In this document: in pieces, positions 8,830 through 18,632 of the stretch
How the letters are laid out: every line of letters starts with the position of its first letter
How positions within the stretch are numbered: position 1 is the stretch's first letter
From: Pseudomonas frederiksbergensis
GTDB taxonomy: Bacteria > Pseudomonadota > Gammaproteobacteria > Pseudomonadales > Pseudomonadaceae
Assembly: GCF_035751725.1 (NCBI RefSeq)
Contig: NZ_CP142104.1
Span: 5,332,001 to 5,396,000, forward strand
Reading direction: 5' to 3'
Length of the DNA: 64,000 nucleotides
Position numbers and translations under genes: made by a program
The notes under the pieces: generated by a model
What the model saw: only the letters and a program-made list of their open reading frames with translations
What the model was told of the DNA's origin: nothing
Databases searched by the model: none

Positions 8830-10737
8830 ATGATCAAACAGACGTTGTTCGTACCGCTTGCCGGTTGCCTGCTGGCGATAGCATGTGCCCAGGCAGGCGC
8901 CGCTCCGAACCCTTATTCCAAGTTCATTGTGTTCGGGGACAGCCTCAACGACGCCGGCCAATTCACCGATGCCGGAGGCCCACCCGGCTCGACCGAGCGC
9001 TATACCAACCGAACCGGCCCGATCTACACGGACGGCAGCGGCGAGGCCTACTCGGCCAACTCCACCCAATTACTCGGCGGGCGCCTGGGCTACTCCGACG
9101 ATGAGACCGCCGCCTCCACTTCGGCTGTGCGCGCCGGTCAGGGGCTGGCAGATGGCAATAACTGGGCGGTGGGTGGTTATCGCACCGACCAGATCCTCGA
9201 ATCGATTACCGGCATTTCCGACACCGGTGAGCGTAGCCGCCCCGGTTATCTGCAATCCAATGGCCTGCGTGCCGATCCGGATGCGCTGTACTACATATCC
9301 GGCGGTGGTAACGATTTCCTTCAAGGCCTGGTGCTGACTCCCGCACAAGCGAACGCCGCCGCGGACCGCCTGGCCGACAGCGTCCAAGTTCTGCAAACCG
9401 CCGGTGCCCGCTATGTAATGGTCTGGTTGTTACCCGACCTGGGGCTGACACCAGCCCTCAATGGCACGCCACTGCAAGGCGCTGTCTCGCAGCTGGGCAA
9501 CCAGTTCAACCAACAACTGATCACGCGACTGCAGGGCATCGACGCTGAAATCATTCCGTTGAACGTACCGTTGTTGCTAAAGGAAAGCTTCGCTGATCCG
9601 GCACGATTCGGCCTCGCCGCCGGAGAAAATCTTACCGCCACATGCTTCAGCGGCAACGGCTGCACGGAAAACCCCACCTATGGCATCAACAGCGCCACGC
9701 CCGATCCCAGCAAACTGATCTATAACGACGCGGTCCACCCCACCGAGGCCGGGCAGAAGCTGATTGCCGGCTACGCCTATTCCCTATTGGCGGCGCCGTG
9801 GGAACTGACATTGATGCCGGAAATGGCCCATTCGACCTTACGCGCCCATCAGGATGAACTGCGCAGCCAATGGCAATCGGACTGGGAGGACTGGCAGGCG
9901 GTCGGCCAATGGCGCGCCATCGTCGCAGGCGGCGGCCAGCACATGGACCTGGACAGCCAGGACAGCGGCGCCAGTGCCGACGGCAGCGGCTACAGCCTCA
10001 ACGTCGGCGGCAGCTATCGCCTCAACGAGGCCTGGCGTGTGGGTGTAGCTGCCGGGCTGTACCGCCAGGATATGGACGCAGGCGCTAACGATTCGACGTA
10101 CAAGCTCAACAGCTACCTGGCGACGGCTTTCGCGCAGTTCCAGCAGAACCGCTGGTGGGCCGACGCTGCGCTGACCGGCGGCAAGCTCGACTACGACAAC
10201 CTGGAGCGCAAGTTCGACCTGGGTGTCAACGAAGCCCAGGAAAAAGGCGACACCGACGGTCATCTGTGGGCATTCAGCTCGCGGGTGGGCTACGACATTG
10301 CCCAGCCGGGCAGCGAATGGCATCTCTCGCCGTTCGTCAGCGCCGACTACGCGAAGGTTGAGGTAGATGGCTATTCGGAAAAGAGCAACCGCTCCACGGC
10401 CCTGACCTTCGATGACCAGACCCGCGACTCGAAACGCCTGGGCATCGGCTTGCAGGGCAAATACAACATCACCCGGCAGACCCAGGTGTTTGGCGAATAT
10501 GCCCACGAACGCGAATACGAAGACGACACGCAAAAGGTCAACATCGCCCTCAACAGCTTGCCAGCCAACGACTTCACGCTTGAAGGCTACACGCCACAGA
10601 GCCACTTGAATCGCCTGAGCCTGGGCGTCAGTCACAAGTTGACCAACGACCTGGCGCTGCGGGGCGGTTATACGTTGCGCAAGGATGATGACCTGACCCA
10701 GCAAGGCGTGAGCCTGGGGGTCAGCCTGGACTTCTAG
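8830..10737 (+). CDS. estA: Autotransporter GDSL esterase (EstA)
   Basis: A 635-residue type V secreted esterase anchored in the outer membrane. It has a signal peptide (residues 1-24, ending AGAA) and an N-terminal GDSL hydrolase domain: FGDSLNDAG with the nucleophilic Ser, the block III-type SGGGNDF, and [10 protein letters not shown] with the catalytic Asp and His. From about residue 340 follows a C-terminal beta-barrel that ends in a terminal Phe (SLGVSLDF). EstA in P. aeruginosa is needed for rhamnolipid production and motility. AAGGACC lies upstream of the ATG. Confidence 0.95.
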   Translation: MIKQTLFVPLAGCLLAIACAQAGAAPNPYSKFIVFGDSLNDAGQFTDAGGPPGSTERYTNRTGPIYTDGSGEAYSANSTQLLGGRLGYSDDETAASTSAVRAGQGLADGNNWAVGGYRTDQILESITGISDTGERSRPGYLQSNGLRADPDALYYISGGGNDFLQGLVLTPAQANAAADRLADSVQVLQTAGARYVMVWLLPDLGLTPALNGTPLQGAVSQLGNQFNQQLITRLQGIDAEIIPLNVPLLLKESFADPARFGLAAGENLTATCFSGNGCTENPTYGINSATPDPSKLIYNDAVHPTEAGQKLIAGYAYSLLAAPWELTLMPEMAHSTLRAHQDELRSQWQSDWEDWQAVGQWRAIVAGGGQHMDLDSQDSGASADGSGYSLNVGGSYRLNEAWRVGVAAGLYRQDMDAGANDSTYKLNSYLATAFAQFQQNRWWADAALTGGKLDYDNLERKFDLGVNEAQEKGDTDGHLWAFSSRVGYDIAQPGSEWHLSPFVSADYAKVEVDGYSEKSNRSTALTFDDQTRDSKRLGIGLQGKYNITRQTQVFGEYAHEREYEDDTQKVNIALNSLPANDFTLEGYTPQSHLNRLSLGVSHKLTNDLALRGGYTLRKDDDLTQQGVSLGVSLDF

Positions 10738-10750
10738 TCGTGTAAACCCT

Positions 10751-10775
10751 GTGGGAGCGAGCTGCTCGCTCCCAC
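10751..10775. repeat. REP palindrome after estA
   Basis: A perfect 12-bp stem, GTGGGAGCGAGC paired with GCTCGCTCCCAC, with a 1-nt centre. This is the common REP type of fluorescent Pseudomonas. It lies between the convergent estA and trpE ends and may act as a transcript-end structure. Confidence 0.9.
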
Positions 10776-10802
10776 ATTGATCAGATCAAGCTGCGACAGG
10801 AT

Positions 10803-12284
10803 TCAGTCGCTGGAGGTCTGCTCGGCCAACGCCACGGCGCGGAACATCGCCCGGCGCTTGTTCAGGGTTTCTTCCCATTCCAACGCGGGCACCGAGTCGG
10901 CGACGATGCCGCCGCCGGCCTGCACGTGCAGCTCGCCGTCCTTGATGACCGCAGTGCGAATGGCAATCGCGGTGTCCATGTTGCCGTTCCAGGCAAAGTA
11001 ACCCACGGCCCCGCCGTACACACCCCGCTTGACCGGCTCCAGTTCGTCGATGATTTCCATCGCGCGGATCTTCGGCGCGCCCGACAAGGTGCCCGCCGGC
11101 AGGATCGCCCGCAAAGCGTCCATTGCCGTCAGCCCGGCCTTCAACTGGCCGGTGACGTTGGACACGATATGCATCACGTTTGAATAGCGCTCGATGACCA
11201 TTTTCTCGGTGAGCTTCACCGACCCCACTTCCGAGACCCGCCCAGTGTCATTGCGGCCCAGGTCGATCAACATCAAGTGTTCGGCGATTTCCTTGTCGTC
11301 CGACAGCAGGTCCTCTTCCAGCGACCGGTCAGCCTCCTCCGTGGCGCCACGGGGACGAGTGCCGGCGATCGGTCGGACGGTGATCAGGTTGTCTTCGACG
11401 CGCACCAGCACTTCCGGCGAACTGCCCACGACATGGAAGTCGCCGAAATTGAAGAAGTACATGTAGGGCGTCGGGTTGAAACAGCGCAGCGCCCGGTAGA
11501 GATCGATGGGCGCGGCCTTGAAGTCGATGGACATCCGTTGCGACGGCACGACCTGCATGCAATCGCCGGCGAGGATGTATTCCTTGATCGTATCGACGGC
11601 CCGTTCGTAATCGTCCTGGGTGAAGCTGGAACGGAACACCGGGTCGGCGGCCGACTGCTTGTGGAAGTCCAGGCCTGGGCGCGGCGTGATTGGCTGGCGA
11701 AGCTTTTCCAGCAGCGCCTGCAGGCTTTCCTGCCCCTGCTCGTAGGCGTCTTCCCGGGACGGGTCGGCGAGGATAATCGCGTGCATCTTGCCGGCGAGGT
11801 TATCGAAGACCACGACCGCGTCGGAGACCATCAGCAAAATGTCCGGCACCCCAAGCGGATCGGGGTTCGGACAGGTGCCGAGACGTTTTTCCACATAGCG
11901 CACGCAGTCATAGCCGAAATACCCCACCAGGCCACCGTTGAAACGCGGCAGCCCGGGGATGGTCGGCACGTTGTAGCGGGCCTTGAAGGATTCGACGAAC
12001 GCCAGCGGATCCTCCACTTCTAAGCTTTCGATCTCGACGCCGTCCTGGGTCACGCTGACGCGATGGTCATGCACCCGCAGCACCGTACGGCACGGCAAGC
12101 CAATCATGGAATAACGGCCCCACTTCTCACCGCCCTGCACCGATTCAAGCAGATAGGAGTTCGGCTGGTCGGCCAGCTTGAGATAGATCGACAGCGGCGT
12201 GTCGAAGTCGGCCAGGGTTTCGCAGGCAAGCGGGATGCGGTTGTAGCCGGCAGCGGCTAGACGCAGAAATTCTTCGCGGATCAT
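10803..12284 (-). CDS. trpE: Anthranilate synthase component I (TrpE)
   Basis: A 493-residue chorismate-using enzyme, first step of tryptophan synthesis. The N-terminal feedback region contains [15 protein letters not shown] (Trp-binding LLES motif). The C-terminal chorismate-binding domain contains [51 protein letters not shown] and YGGAVGYF. It is separated from trpGDC by estA but faces the same way, and has its own leader inside gph. Confidence 0.97.
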   Translation of the reverse strand: MIREEFLRLAAAGYNRIPLACETLADFDTPLSIYLKLADQPNSYLLESVQGGEKWGRYSMIGLPCRTVLRVHDHRVSVTQDGVEIESLEVEDPLAFVESFKARYNVPTIPGLPRFNGGLVGYFGYDCVRYVEKRLGTCPNPDPLGVPDILLMVSDAVVVFDNLAGKMHAIILADPSREDAYEQGQESLQALLEKLRQPITPRPGLDFHKQSAADPVFRSSFTQDDYERAVDTIKEYILAGDCMQVVPSQRMSIDFKAAPIDLYRALRCFNPTPYMYFFNFGDFHVVGSSPEVLVRVEDNLITVRPIAGTRPRGATEEADRSLEEDLLSDDKEIAEHLMLIDLGRNDTGRVSEVGSVKLTEKMVIERYSNVMHIVSNVTGQLKAGLTAMDALRAILPAGTLSGAPKIRAMEIIDELEPVKRGVYGGAVGYFAWNGNMDTAIAIRTAVIKDGELHVQAGGGIVADSVPALEWEETLNKRRAMFRAVALAEQTSSD

Positions 12285-12354
12285 GGTGTGCCTCGTGGCA
12301 AGAGGAGCTGACAGTCAGGTATGCAAACGCGCCGGATAACCGGCCAAGATCACG
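12285..12354 (-). promoter_or_regulatory. trpE attenuator region
   Basis: The 70-nt stretch between the WRW leader stop and the trpE ATG. It contains the hairpin GCCGG-ATAA-CCGGC (12331-12344), followed on the transcript by GCGTTTGC, a weak U-rich end. The layout matches the trpGDC leader. The placement of the antiterminator is inferred. Confidence 0.6.
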
Positions 12355-12399
12355 TCAGGCGCGCCAACGCCAGCGGGCCAGGGCCTTCATGACTTTCAT
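12355..12399 (-). CDS. Putative trpE leader peptide nested in gph
   Basis: The last 14 codons of gph ([14 protein letters not shown], with alternative ATGs at 12399 and 12390) have the form of a trp leader peptide: short, ending Trp-Arg-Trp, and placed 70 nt before trpE. The final 24 nt are identical to the trpGDC leader. Translation could come from ribosomes reading gph or from internal initiation. That this is the trpE leader is inferred from the match and from known attenuation of trpE in P. putida. Confidence 0.65.
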   Translation of the reverse strand: MKVMKALARWRWRA

Positions 12400-13173
12400 C
12401 CAGAGTTTGCGAGTGACCACCACGATGGCGTTTCCAGAAGAGGATTGAACAGCGTCGGGCAACGTTATCTCAGCGGCCGGGTCCAGGCAACCGGGAATTA
12501 ACAGGCGCAAATCATCGATCACCAGCGTCGGAAACTCTTCGGCGATGGGCCGGCCGTGGTTGTAGCCGTAACTCAGGGCAACGCACTTGACCCCTGCCGC
12601 CTTGGCCGCCAGCACATCGCTGCGCGAGTCGCCGACAAACAAGGATTGGGAGGCCGGGATGTTGGCCATTTTCATGACGAAGAACAGCGCGGCCGGGTCG
12701 GGCTTTTTCTGTGGCAAGGTATCGCCGCCGATGATCCAGCGGAAATAGCGGCCGATCTTCATCTGGTCCAGCAGCGGCGCGACGAAGCGTTCCGGCTTGT
12801 TGGTGATTAGGGCCATCTCCACGCCTTGCTTTTTCAGCCACTTGAGGGTGGAACGCACGCCGGGATAGACCACCGTCAGCTGGTGATTGTCTTCATAGGC
12901 TTCATTGAACAACGCCAGCGCCTGCTCGGCCTCGGCGTCATCGACGCCTTGGGCATCGATGTCGTTGGCCAGGGCCCGGCGCACCAGCATGGGCGCGCCG
13001 TTGCCGACCCAGTGGCGCACCGCATCGATGCCGGCGGGCGGGCGTCCGAGCTTGAGCAGCATCGTGTCCACGGCCGCCGCGAGATCCGGAACCGAATCGA
13101 CCAGTGTGCCATCAAGGTCGAACATCACCAGACGCGGCAAGCTGCCGGGGAACAGCTGCTCGAAGCCGCTCAT
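12355..13173 (-). CDS. gph: Phosphoglycolate phosphatase (Gph)
   Basis: A 272-residue HAD hydrolase that dephosphorylates 2-phosphoglycolate. Motif I is [15 protein letters not shown] (nucleophilic Asp), motif II lies around [10 protein letters not shown], the Lys is in QKKPDPAAL, and the acidic motif is [16 protein letters not shown]. The C-terminal extension ([24 protein letters not shown] in part) is not HAD-like and carries the trp leader sequence. Its start overlaps the rpe stop by 4 nt. Confidence 0.95.
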   Translation of the reverse strand: MSGFEQLFPGSLPRLVMFDLDGTLVDSVPDLAAAVDTMLLKLGRPPAGIDAVRHWVGNGAPMLVRRALANDIDAQGVDDAEAEQALALFNEAYEDNHQLTVVYPGVRSTLKWLKKQGVEMALITNKPERFVAPLLDQMKIGRYFRWIIGGDTLPQKKPDPAALFFVMKMANIPASQSLFVGDSRSDVLAAKAAGVKCVALSYGYNHGRPIAEEFPTLVIDDLRLLIPGCLDPAAEITLPDAVQSSSGNAIVVVTRKLWMKVMKALARWRWRA

Positions 13174-13844
13174 GGACGGGCCAGGGCCAGTTCAGAACGC
13201 ATCTTTTCAATCACTTCTGCATAGTTCGGCGCATTGAAGATCGCAGAACCGGCGACAAAGGTGTCGGCGCCGGCCGCGGCGATTTCACGAATATTGTTCA
13301 CATTCACGCCACCGTCGATTTCCAGGCGGATGTCGCGGCCCGAGGCATCGATCAGCGCACGGGCTTCGCGCAGCTTGTCGAGGGTGCCCGGGATGAACTT
13401 CTGCCCGCCGAAGCCAGGGTTGACGCTCATCAGCAGGACCATGTCGACCTTGTCCATCACGTACTTGAGCACGTCCAGGGGCGTGGCCGGGTTGAATACC
13501 AGGCCGGCCTTGCAACCGCCTTCGCGGATCAACTGCAGGGAACGGTCGACATGCAGCGTAGCTTCCGGGTGGAAGGTGATGTAGGTCGCGCCAGCCTCGA
13601 TGAAATCGCCAACGATGCGATCCACCGGGCTGACCATCAGGTGCGCATCGATCGGCGCGGTGATGCCGTATTTGCGCAGCGCCGCGCAGACCATCGGGCC
13701 GATGGTCAGGTTGGGCACGTAGTGGTTGTCCATGACATCGAAGTGCACGATGTCGGCCCCGGCGGCCAGAACGTTGTCCACTTCCTCGCCCAGGCGGGCG
13801 AAGTCGGCGGAGAGAATCGACGGAGCAATAGCGAAGGGCTGCAT
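13170..13844 (-). CDS. rpe: Ribulose-phosphate 3-epimerase (Rpe)
   Basis: A 224-residue TIM-barrel epimerase of the pentose phosphate pathway. It starts [21 protein letters not shown] at 13844; the longer open frame upstream is not family-like. Metal-binding motifs include [12 protein letters not shown] and [18 protein letters not shown] and EIDGGVN are complete. It is translationally coupled to gph, so rpe-gph probably form one transcript that reads on into trpE. Confidence 0.97.
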   Translation of the reverse strand: MQPFAIAPSILSADFARLGEEVDNVLAAGADIVHFDVMDNHYVPNLTIGPMVCAALRKYGITAPIDAHLMVSPVDRIVGDFIEAGATYITFHPEATLHVDRSLQLIREGGCKAGLVFNPATPLDVLKYVMDKVDMVLLMSVNPGFGGQKFIPGTLDKLREARALIDASGRDIRLEIDGGVNVNNIREIAAAGADTFVAGSAIFNAPNYAEVIEKMRSELALARP

Positions 13845-13922
13845 CACGCACCTGTTTTGAGCGAAATCACGATGGCGCGCATTGTATACCTCAAGATTTG
13901 GCGCGCCCACCGTGACAATCGA

Positions 13923-15071
13923 TCAATACGCCGCACGGTAGATCTTCTCGATATCGGCGGCGCTCAGTTGGCGCGGGTTGTTGCGCATCAGCCGCTCGAT
14001 CCCTGCGGCTTCCACCGCCATGGAGGGGATCACGTCCTCGGTCACGCCCAGTCCGCTCAGGCCCTGGGGAATCTGCACGGCGGCGCACAAGGCGACCATG
14101 GCCTCCACGGCTTCATCGGCCGCTTCGAGGTCACTCAGGTGGGCGGTCCTGAGGCCCATGGCCTCGGCAATGTCGCGCATGCGCTCGACGCAGGCCATCT
14201 TGTTCCAAGCCATCACATAAGGCAGCAACAAGGCATTGGCGACACCATGGGACACATGGAAGCGCCCGCCCAACGGATAGGCCAGCGCGTGCACCGCCCC
14301 GACCCCGGCATTACCAAAGGCCATGCCGGCCATCAGGCTGGCCGTGGCCATGTCTTCACGGGCCTGCAGATGGTTAGGATTGGCGTAGGCCTTGGGCAAC
14401 GCGCGGGTGATCAGCTTGATTGCACCGATGGCCAGGGCGTCGGTGATCGGTGAAGCATTGAGGGACAGGTAGGCCTCGATGGCGTGCACCAGCGCATCCA
14501 CGCCACTGGCAGCCGTTACGCCGCGTGGGCAGGTGAGCGTCATTTGCGGGCTGACCAGCGCCACGTCCGGCAACAGGTAATCGCTGACGATGCCTTTTTT
14601 CAGTTGCGCGGCCTTGTCGGAGAGAATGGCGACGTTGGTAACTTCCGACCCGGTACCGGCCGTGGTGGGAATGGCGATCATCGGCGGGCCTTTGCGCGGC
14701 ACCTGGTCGACGCCGAACATATCCTGCAACTCGCCGTGGTATCCGGCATAGACGCCCACGCACTTGGCGATGTCGATGGCACTGCCGCCGCCCAGGCCAA
14801 TCAGGCCGTCATGCCCACCGTCGCGGTAGGCTTGCATGCAGTCTTCGACGATGGCGATTTCCGGGTCGGGCATGACCCGGTCGAAGATCTCGTAGTCGCG
14901 CCCGCCCAGGTGCTGCAAGGCCAAGTCCACGGTGCCGGACTTGACCAGCGCCGCATCGGTCACGATCAACGGATTGTCGACATCCAGCCGCGTCAGCTCG
15001 GCCGCCAGTTGCTCGATGGCAGCAGCACCGGTGATCAATTTATGGGCGATCTTGAACGAGGAAAGACTCAT
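13923..15071 (-). CDS. Iron-containing alcohol dehydrogenase
   Basis: A group III alcohol dehydrogenase of 382 residues. The N-terminal NAD-binding half has GLGGGSAIDIAKCVG and PTTAGTGSEVTNVA. The C-terminal metal site includes DALVHAIEAY and HALAYPLGGRFHVSHGVANALLLP (His ligands). It resembles ErcA/PedE-vicinity Fe-ADHs of Pseudomonas, but the substrate cannot be assigned. In P. aeruginosa the agt cluster adjoins rpe directly; here this gene lies between them. Confidence 0.88.
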   Translation of the reverse strand: MSLSSFKIAHKLITGAAAIEQLAAELTRLDVDNPLIVTDAALVKSGTVDLALQHLGGRDYEIFDRVMPDPEIAIVEDCMQAYRDGGHDGLIGLGGGSAIDIAKCVGVYAGYHGELQDMFGVDQVPRKGPPMIAIPTTAGTGSEVTNVAILSDKAAQLKKGIVSDYLLPDVALVSPQMTLTCPRGVTAASGVDALVHAIEAYLSLNASPITDALAIGAIKLITRALPKAYANPNHLQAREDMATASLMAGMAFGNAGVGAVHALAYPLGGRFHVSHGVANALLLPYVMAWNKMACVERMRDIAEAMGLRTAHLSDLEAADEAVEAMVALCAAVQIPQGLSGLGVTEDVIPSMAVEAAGIERLMRNNPRQLSAADIEKIYRAAY

Positions 15072-15159
15072 TGTGCGCGGCCTCTTGTTCGAGAATGGGC
15101 TGGCACAAGGATAGCTCGGTATTGAGGGTTAGCTTGTCATTCAGCGCGTGAATGCGATG

Positions 15160-15205
15160 AAGGACCATCGTGGCAGCGAGCCTGCTCGCTGCCACGATGG
15201 TCCTT
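15160..15205. repeat. 46-nt perfect inverted repeat, REP-like
   Basis: A 22-bp perfect stem with a 2-nt loop. The inner part is the REP core (GGCAGCGAGC paired with GCTCGCTGCC), and the outer part (AAGGACCATCGT and its complement) extends the stem well beyond a normal REP. It lies between agtD and the Fe-ADH. No T run follows; it probably acts as an RNA stabiliser or transcript-end structure. Confidence 0.9.
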
Positions 15206-15215
15206 CAGCAAGCCG

Positions 15216-16040
15216 TCAGACTTGGGTAGTACGCAGCTTCTCGCTGCGCCCACGCAACCATTCCAATGTCAGCAACAGGATCACCGAGAAGGCAATCAGC
15301 AGCGTCGCCGCCGCTGCGATGGTGGGGCTGAGGTTTTCGCGGATGCCGCTGAACATCTGCCGTGGCAACGTGGCCTGCTCGGGACCGGCCAGGAACAAGG
15401 TCACCACCACCTCATCGAACGATGTCGCGAAGGCGAACAGCGCGCCGGAAATCACGCCAGGGGCGATCAGCGGCAGGGTCACCCGGCGAAACGCCGTCAA
15501 TGGCGAGGCTCCGAGGCTGGCGGCGGCTCGAACCAGGTTGTGATTGAAGCCCTGCAAGGTCGCCGAAACCGTGATGATGACGAACGGTACGCCCAGTACC
15601 GCGTGGACCACGATCAGCGAGAAGAAACTGTTGCCCATTCCCAGTGGTGCGAAAAACAGGTAGCTGGCCACCCCGATGATCACGACCGGCACCACCATGG
15701 GCGAAATCACCAGGGCCATCACCAGCGCCTTGCCCGGGAAGTCGCCACGGGTCAGGCCAATGGCCGCCAGCGTGCCGAAGATCATCGCCAGCAACGTCGC
15801 CGCCGGGGCAACAATGATGCTGTTCTTCAAGGCCCGCATCCATTCCGCCGAAGCGAAGAAATCGTGGTACCACTGCAGCGAAAAACCTTGCAGCGGGTAG
15901 ACCAGGAAGCTGCCGGAGTTGAACGACAACGGGATGATCACCAGCACCGGCAGGATCAGAAACAACAGGATCAGCCCGCAGAGAATGCGCAAGGTGTAGA
16001 ACCACACCCGCTCGACGGGGGACATGTAAGGACTCAGCAT
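15216..16040 (-). CDS. agtD: ABC transporter permease, PotC/AgtD type
   Basis: A 274-residue inner-membrane permease with about six hydrophobic helices. The EAA-like cytoplasmic loop (AAASLGASPLTAFRRVTLPLIAPGVISG) contacts the ATPase. It is the last gene of the four-gene importer, 12 bp after agtC. The symbol rests on gene order identical to P. aeruginosa agtABCD next to rpe (ATPase, binding protein, two permeases). That system takes up 5-aminovalerate and GABA. Confidence 0.85.
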   Translation of the reverse strand: MLSPYMSPVERVWFYTLRILCGLILLFLILPVLVIIPLSFNSGSFLVYPLQGFSLQWYHDFFASAEWMRALKNSIIVAPAATLLAMIFGTLAAIGLTRGDFPGKALVMALVISPMVVPVVIIGVASYLFFAPLGMGNSFFSLIVVHAVLGVPFVIITVSATLQGFNHNLVRAAASLGASPLTAFRRVTLPLIAPGVISGALFAFATSFDEVVVTLFLAGPEQATLPRQMFSGIRENLSPTIAAAATLLIAFSVILLLTLEWLRGRSEKLRTTQV

Positions 16041-16052
16041 TTCGATTTCCCC

Positions 16053-17300
16053 TTAGCTCAGACGCAGGCGACTGGCGCCCACCAACCAGCTGTAAATCAG
16101 ATAAAGCACGATGGTCGCCAGCAAGAGCAGCCCGCCGAGCGCCGTGGCCATGCCCCAGTTGATGCTGGTGTTGGTGTAGAACGCGACGAAGTAGCTGACC
16201 ATCTGGTCGTTCGGGCTGCCCAGCAGCGCCGGCGTGATGTAGTAGCCGATGGCAAGGATGAACACCAACAGGCAACCGGCGCCGACACCGGCATAGGTTT
16301 GTGGGAAGTACACCCGCCAGAAACTGGCGAACGGGTGGCAGCCCAGGGAAATTGCCGCTCGCATGTAGGTTGGCGAGATGCCCTTCATCACGCTGTAGAT
16401 CGGCAGGATCATGAACGGCAGCAGGATGTGGACCATGGAGATGTACACGCCGACGCGGTTGAACACCAGCTCCAGGGGCTTATCGATGATGCCCATGGCC
16501 ATCAAGGCGCTGTTGATCAAGCCACCCGATTGCAGCAACACGATCCACGCCGCCACCCGCACCAGGATCGAGGTCCAGAACGGCAACAACACCAGGATCA
16601 TCAACAGGTTGCTTTGGCGCGATGGCAGATTCGCCAGCAGGTAGGCCAATGGATAGGCGAGCACCAGGCAGATTGCGGTGATCACCAGGCCCATCCAGAA
16701 GGTACGGGTGAAGATATCGAGGTAGATCGCCTGGTCAGGGGTGGCCGGGGCCAGTTCGCCGAGGTCATCGATGCGGTGATCGACAGCCGCCAGCAAGTAA
16801 TACGGGGTAACGTCGCTGGTGTTGCGGCGGATCACCTGCCAGTACGCCGGGTCACCCCAACGCTCATCGAGGTTCTCCAATGCTTCTTTATAAGAGGTCG
16901 GCTCGGTGGCAAACGGCAACGCCCGAGCGGTCTTGGTCAGCAGGCTGCGATAGCCGGCCAGCTCCATGTTCAGGCGCTTGGACAAGTCGCCCAGGGTCTG
17001 ATTCTTGCGGGCTTCGGCCAGGTCTTCACTGGCAGCCTTGTACACCGGCTCGCCCGGCAAACCGCGTCCGTCCCACGCTGCGACGGCGGCGACGGTGCGC
17101 GGCATGGCGCCCACCACTTCCGGGTTGCTGACGCTTTTGAACAGCAGCGCGACGATGGGCACCAGGAACACCAGCAACAAAAACAGCACCAACGGCGCGA
17201 TCAGGGCCTGGGCCTTCCAGCGGTTGACCCGCTCTGCGCGCTTGAGCCGCTGCTTGAGGGTGGGGCTGGTGCCCGCGTTCAGTGGAACGGCGATGGCCAT
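16053..17300 (-). CDS. agtC: ABC transporter permease, PotB/AgtC type
   Basis: A 415-residue permease, longer than usual for PotB. After the first transmembrane segment (about residues 30-55) there is a roughly 150-residue, mostly hydrophilic periplasmic insertion, then the usual helices. The EAA-like loop is RAAISLGCHPFASFWRVYFPQTYAG. It works as a heterodimer with agtD. The gap of 238 bp to agtB holds a REP-type inverted repeat, which may lower permease expression relative to the binding protein. Confidence 0.85.
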   Translation of the reverse strand: MAIAVPLNAGTSPTLKQRLKRAERVNRWKAQALIAPLVLFLLLVFLVPIVALLFKSVSNPEVVGAMPRTVAAVAAWDGRGLPGEPVYKAASEDLAEARKNQTLGDLSKRLNMELAGYRSLLTKTARALPFATEPTSYKEALENLDERWGDPAYWQVIRRNTSDVTPYYLLAAVDHRIDDLGELAPATPDQAIYLDIFTRTFWMGLVITAICLVLAYPLAYLLANLPSRQSNLLMILVLLPFWTSILVRVAAWIVLLQSGGLINSALMAMGIIDKPLELVFNRVGVYISMVHILLPFMILPIYSVMKGISPTYMRAAISLGCHPFASFWRVYFPQTYAGVGAGCLLVFILAIGYYITPALLGSPNDQMVSYFVAFYTNTSINWGMATALGGLLLLATIVLYLIYSWLVGASRLRLS

Positions 17301-17384
17301 GGCGAACTCCGCAAATCTTTTATCGTTACAGGGGCGGCGGGCCGCCTCTGTTCTTTTGAAACCGCAACCTGTGGGAACGAGTCA

Positions 17385-17512
17385 TTGTGGCGAGCGAGCT
17401 TGCTCGCGCTGGGCCGGCCCGACGCCTCGGGCGAAGCGGCCCCAAAATTTTGTCGGCAACATCAATTTTGTGAGTGCTGCGCACTCAAGCGGGAGAATCT
17501 CCCTCGCCACAA
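17385..17512. repeat. BIME-like inverted repeat between agtB and agtC
   Basis: TTGTGGCGAG at 17385-17394 is inverted exactly at 17503-17512 (CTCGCCACAA). The inner sequence carries a REP half (CGAGCTTGCTCGCG). The whole intergenic space is taken up by this structure. Confidence 0.8.
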
Positions 17513-17538
17513 AAGCCCGTTCAGCCGGGATGCTTCAG

Positions 17539-18582
17539 TTACTTCGCAGCCCAGGAATTGAAGCGCTGCTCAAGTTGCTCGCCGTTGTCAGCCCAGAAGC
17601 TGACGTCGATCTGCACCTGGTTGGCGATGTTTTCCGGGGTGGTCGGCATGTCCTTCAGGACATCCTTGGCCAGCAACGGCACTGCCTGGGTGTTGGCCGG
17701 GCCGTAGGCGATGTTTTCCGAGTAGGTCTTCTGCTGCTGCGGCGCCACCGAGAAGGCGATGAACTTCTTCGCCGCTTCGGCGCGGGTCTTGTCCAGGCCG
17801 CGTGGAATGGCCCATGCATCGAAGTCGTAGATGCCGCCGTTCCACACCACTTTCAGGTTGCTTTCTTTTTGTACCGCAGCGATCCGGCCGTTGTAGGCCG
17901 AGCTCATGACCACGTCACCGGAAGCCAGGTACTGCGGCGGTTGGGCGCCAGCTTCCCACCATTGGATGTTCGGCTTGAGTTCGTCGAGCTTCTTGAACGC
18001 GCGATCCTGGCCATCCTTGCCGGCCAGCACTTTGTAGACGTCTTTCGGCGCTACGCCGTCGGCCATCAGGGCGAATTCCAAGGTGTACTTGGCGCCCTTG
18101 CGCAGGCCGCGCTTGCCTGGGAATTGCTTGGTGTCCCAGAAGTCCGCCCAACTGGTCGGCGCGGTCTTGAGTTTGTCGGCGTTGTAGGCCAACACGGTCG
18201 ACCACACGAAGAAACCTACGCCGCAAGGCTGGATGGCGCCCTTGACGTAGTCTTCGGCTTTGCCGAACAGGGCCGGATCCAGCTGTTCGAACATGTCTTC
18301 GTCGCAACCACGGGACAATTCCGGGGATTCGACTTCAACCAGATCCCAGGAAACGCTCTTGGTGTCGACCATGGCCTTGACCTTGGCCATTTCGCCGTTG
18401 TATTCGCCGGCCACGATCTTGCCGTTGCCGGCCGCTTCCCACGGTGCGTAGAAGGCTTTGACCTGGGCCGCCTTGTTCGCCCCGCCGAAAGACACCACGG
18501 TCAGGTCCGGGCCCGCCGCCATCGCGCTTGCCGCACCCATCATGCCCAGTGTCAGGGCTGTGAACTTCAGGGATCTCAACAT
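17539..18582 (-). CDS. agtB: Extracellular solute-binding protein, PotD/AgtB type
   Basis: A 347-residue periplasmic binding protein with a signal peptide (MLRSLKFTALTLGMMGAASA, cleavage near AMA-AG). The mature protein starts with a family-1/PotD-like fold (DLTVVSFGGANKAAQVKAFYAPWEAAG). It delivers substrate to the AgtCD permeases. Ligand specificity (5-aminovalerate/GABA in P. aeruginosa) is inferred from synteny only; polyamine binding cannot be excluded from sequence. Confidence 0.87.
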   Translation of the reverse strand: MLRSLKFTALTLGMMGAASAMAAGPDLTVVSFGGANKAAQVKAFYAPWEAAGNGKIVAGEYNGEMAKVKAMVDTKSVSWDLVEVESPELSRGCDEDMFEQLDPALFGKAEDYVKGAIQPCGVGFFVWSTVLAYNADKLKTAPTSWADFWDTKQFPGKRGLRKGAKYTLEFALMADGVAPKDVYKVLAGKDGQDRAFKKLDELKPNIQWWEAGAQPPQYLASGDVVMSSAYNGRIAAVQKESNLKVVWNGGIYDFDAWAIPRGLDKTRAEAAKKFIAFSVAPQQQKTYSENIAYGPANTQAVPLLAKDVLKDMPTTPENIANQVQIDVSFWADNGEQLEQRFNSWAAK

Positions 18583-18632
18583 TTATTGTTCTCTCCACGT
18601 GCAGGGTTGGTGTTGGTTACAGCAGGGGGCGA

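Noticed and set aside
15222..17561. Very long open frame (about 780 codons) on the + strand opposite agtB-agtD
   Set aside because: It is the antisense shadow of GC-rich permease genes; composition (Gln/His/Arg-rich) is not protein-like and no Shine-Dalgarno is present.
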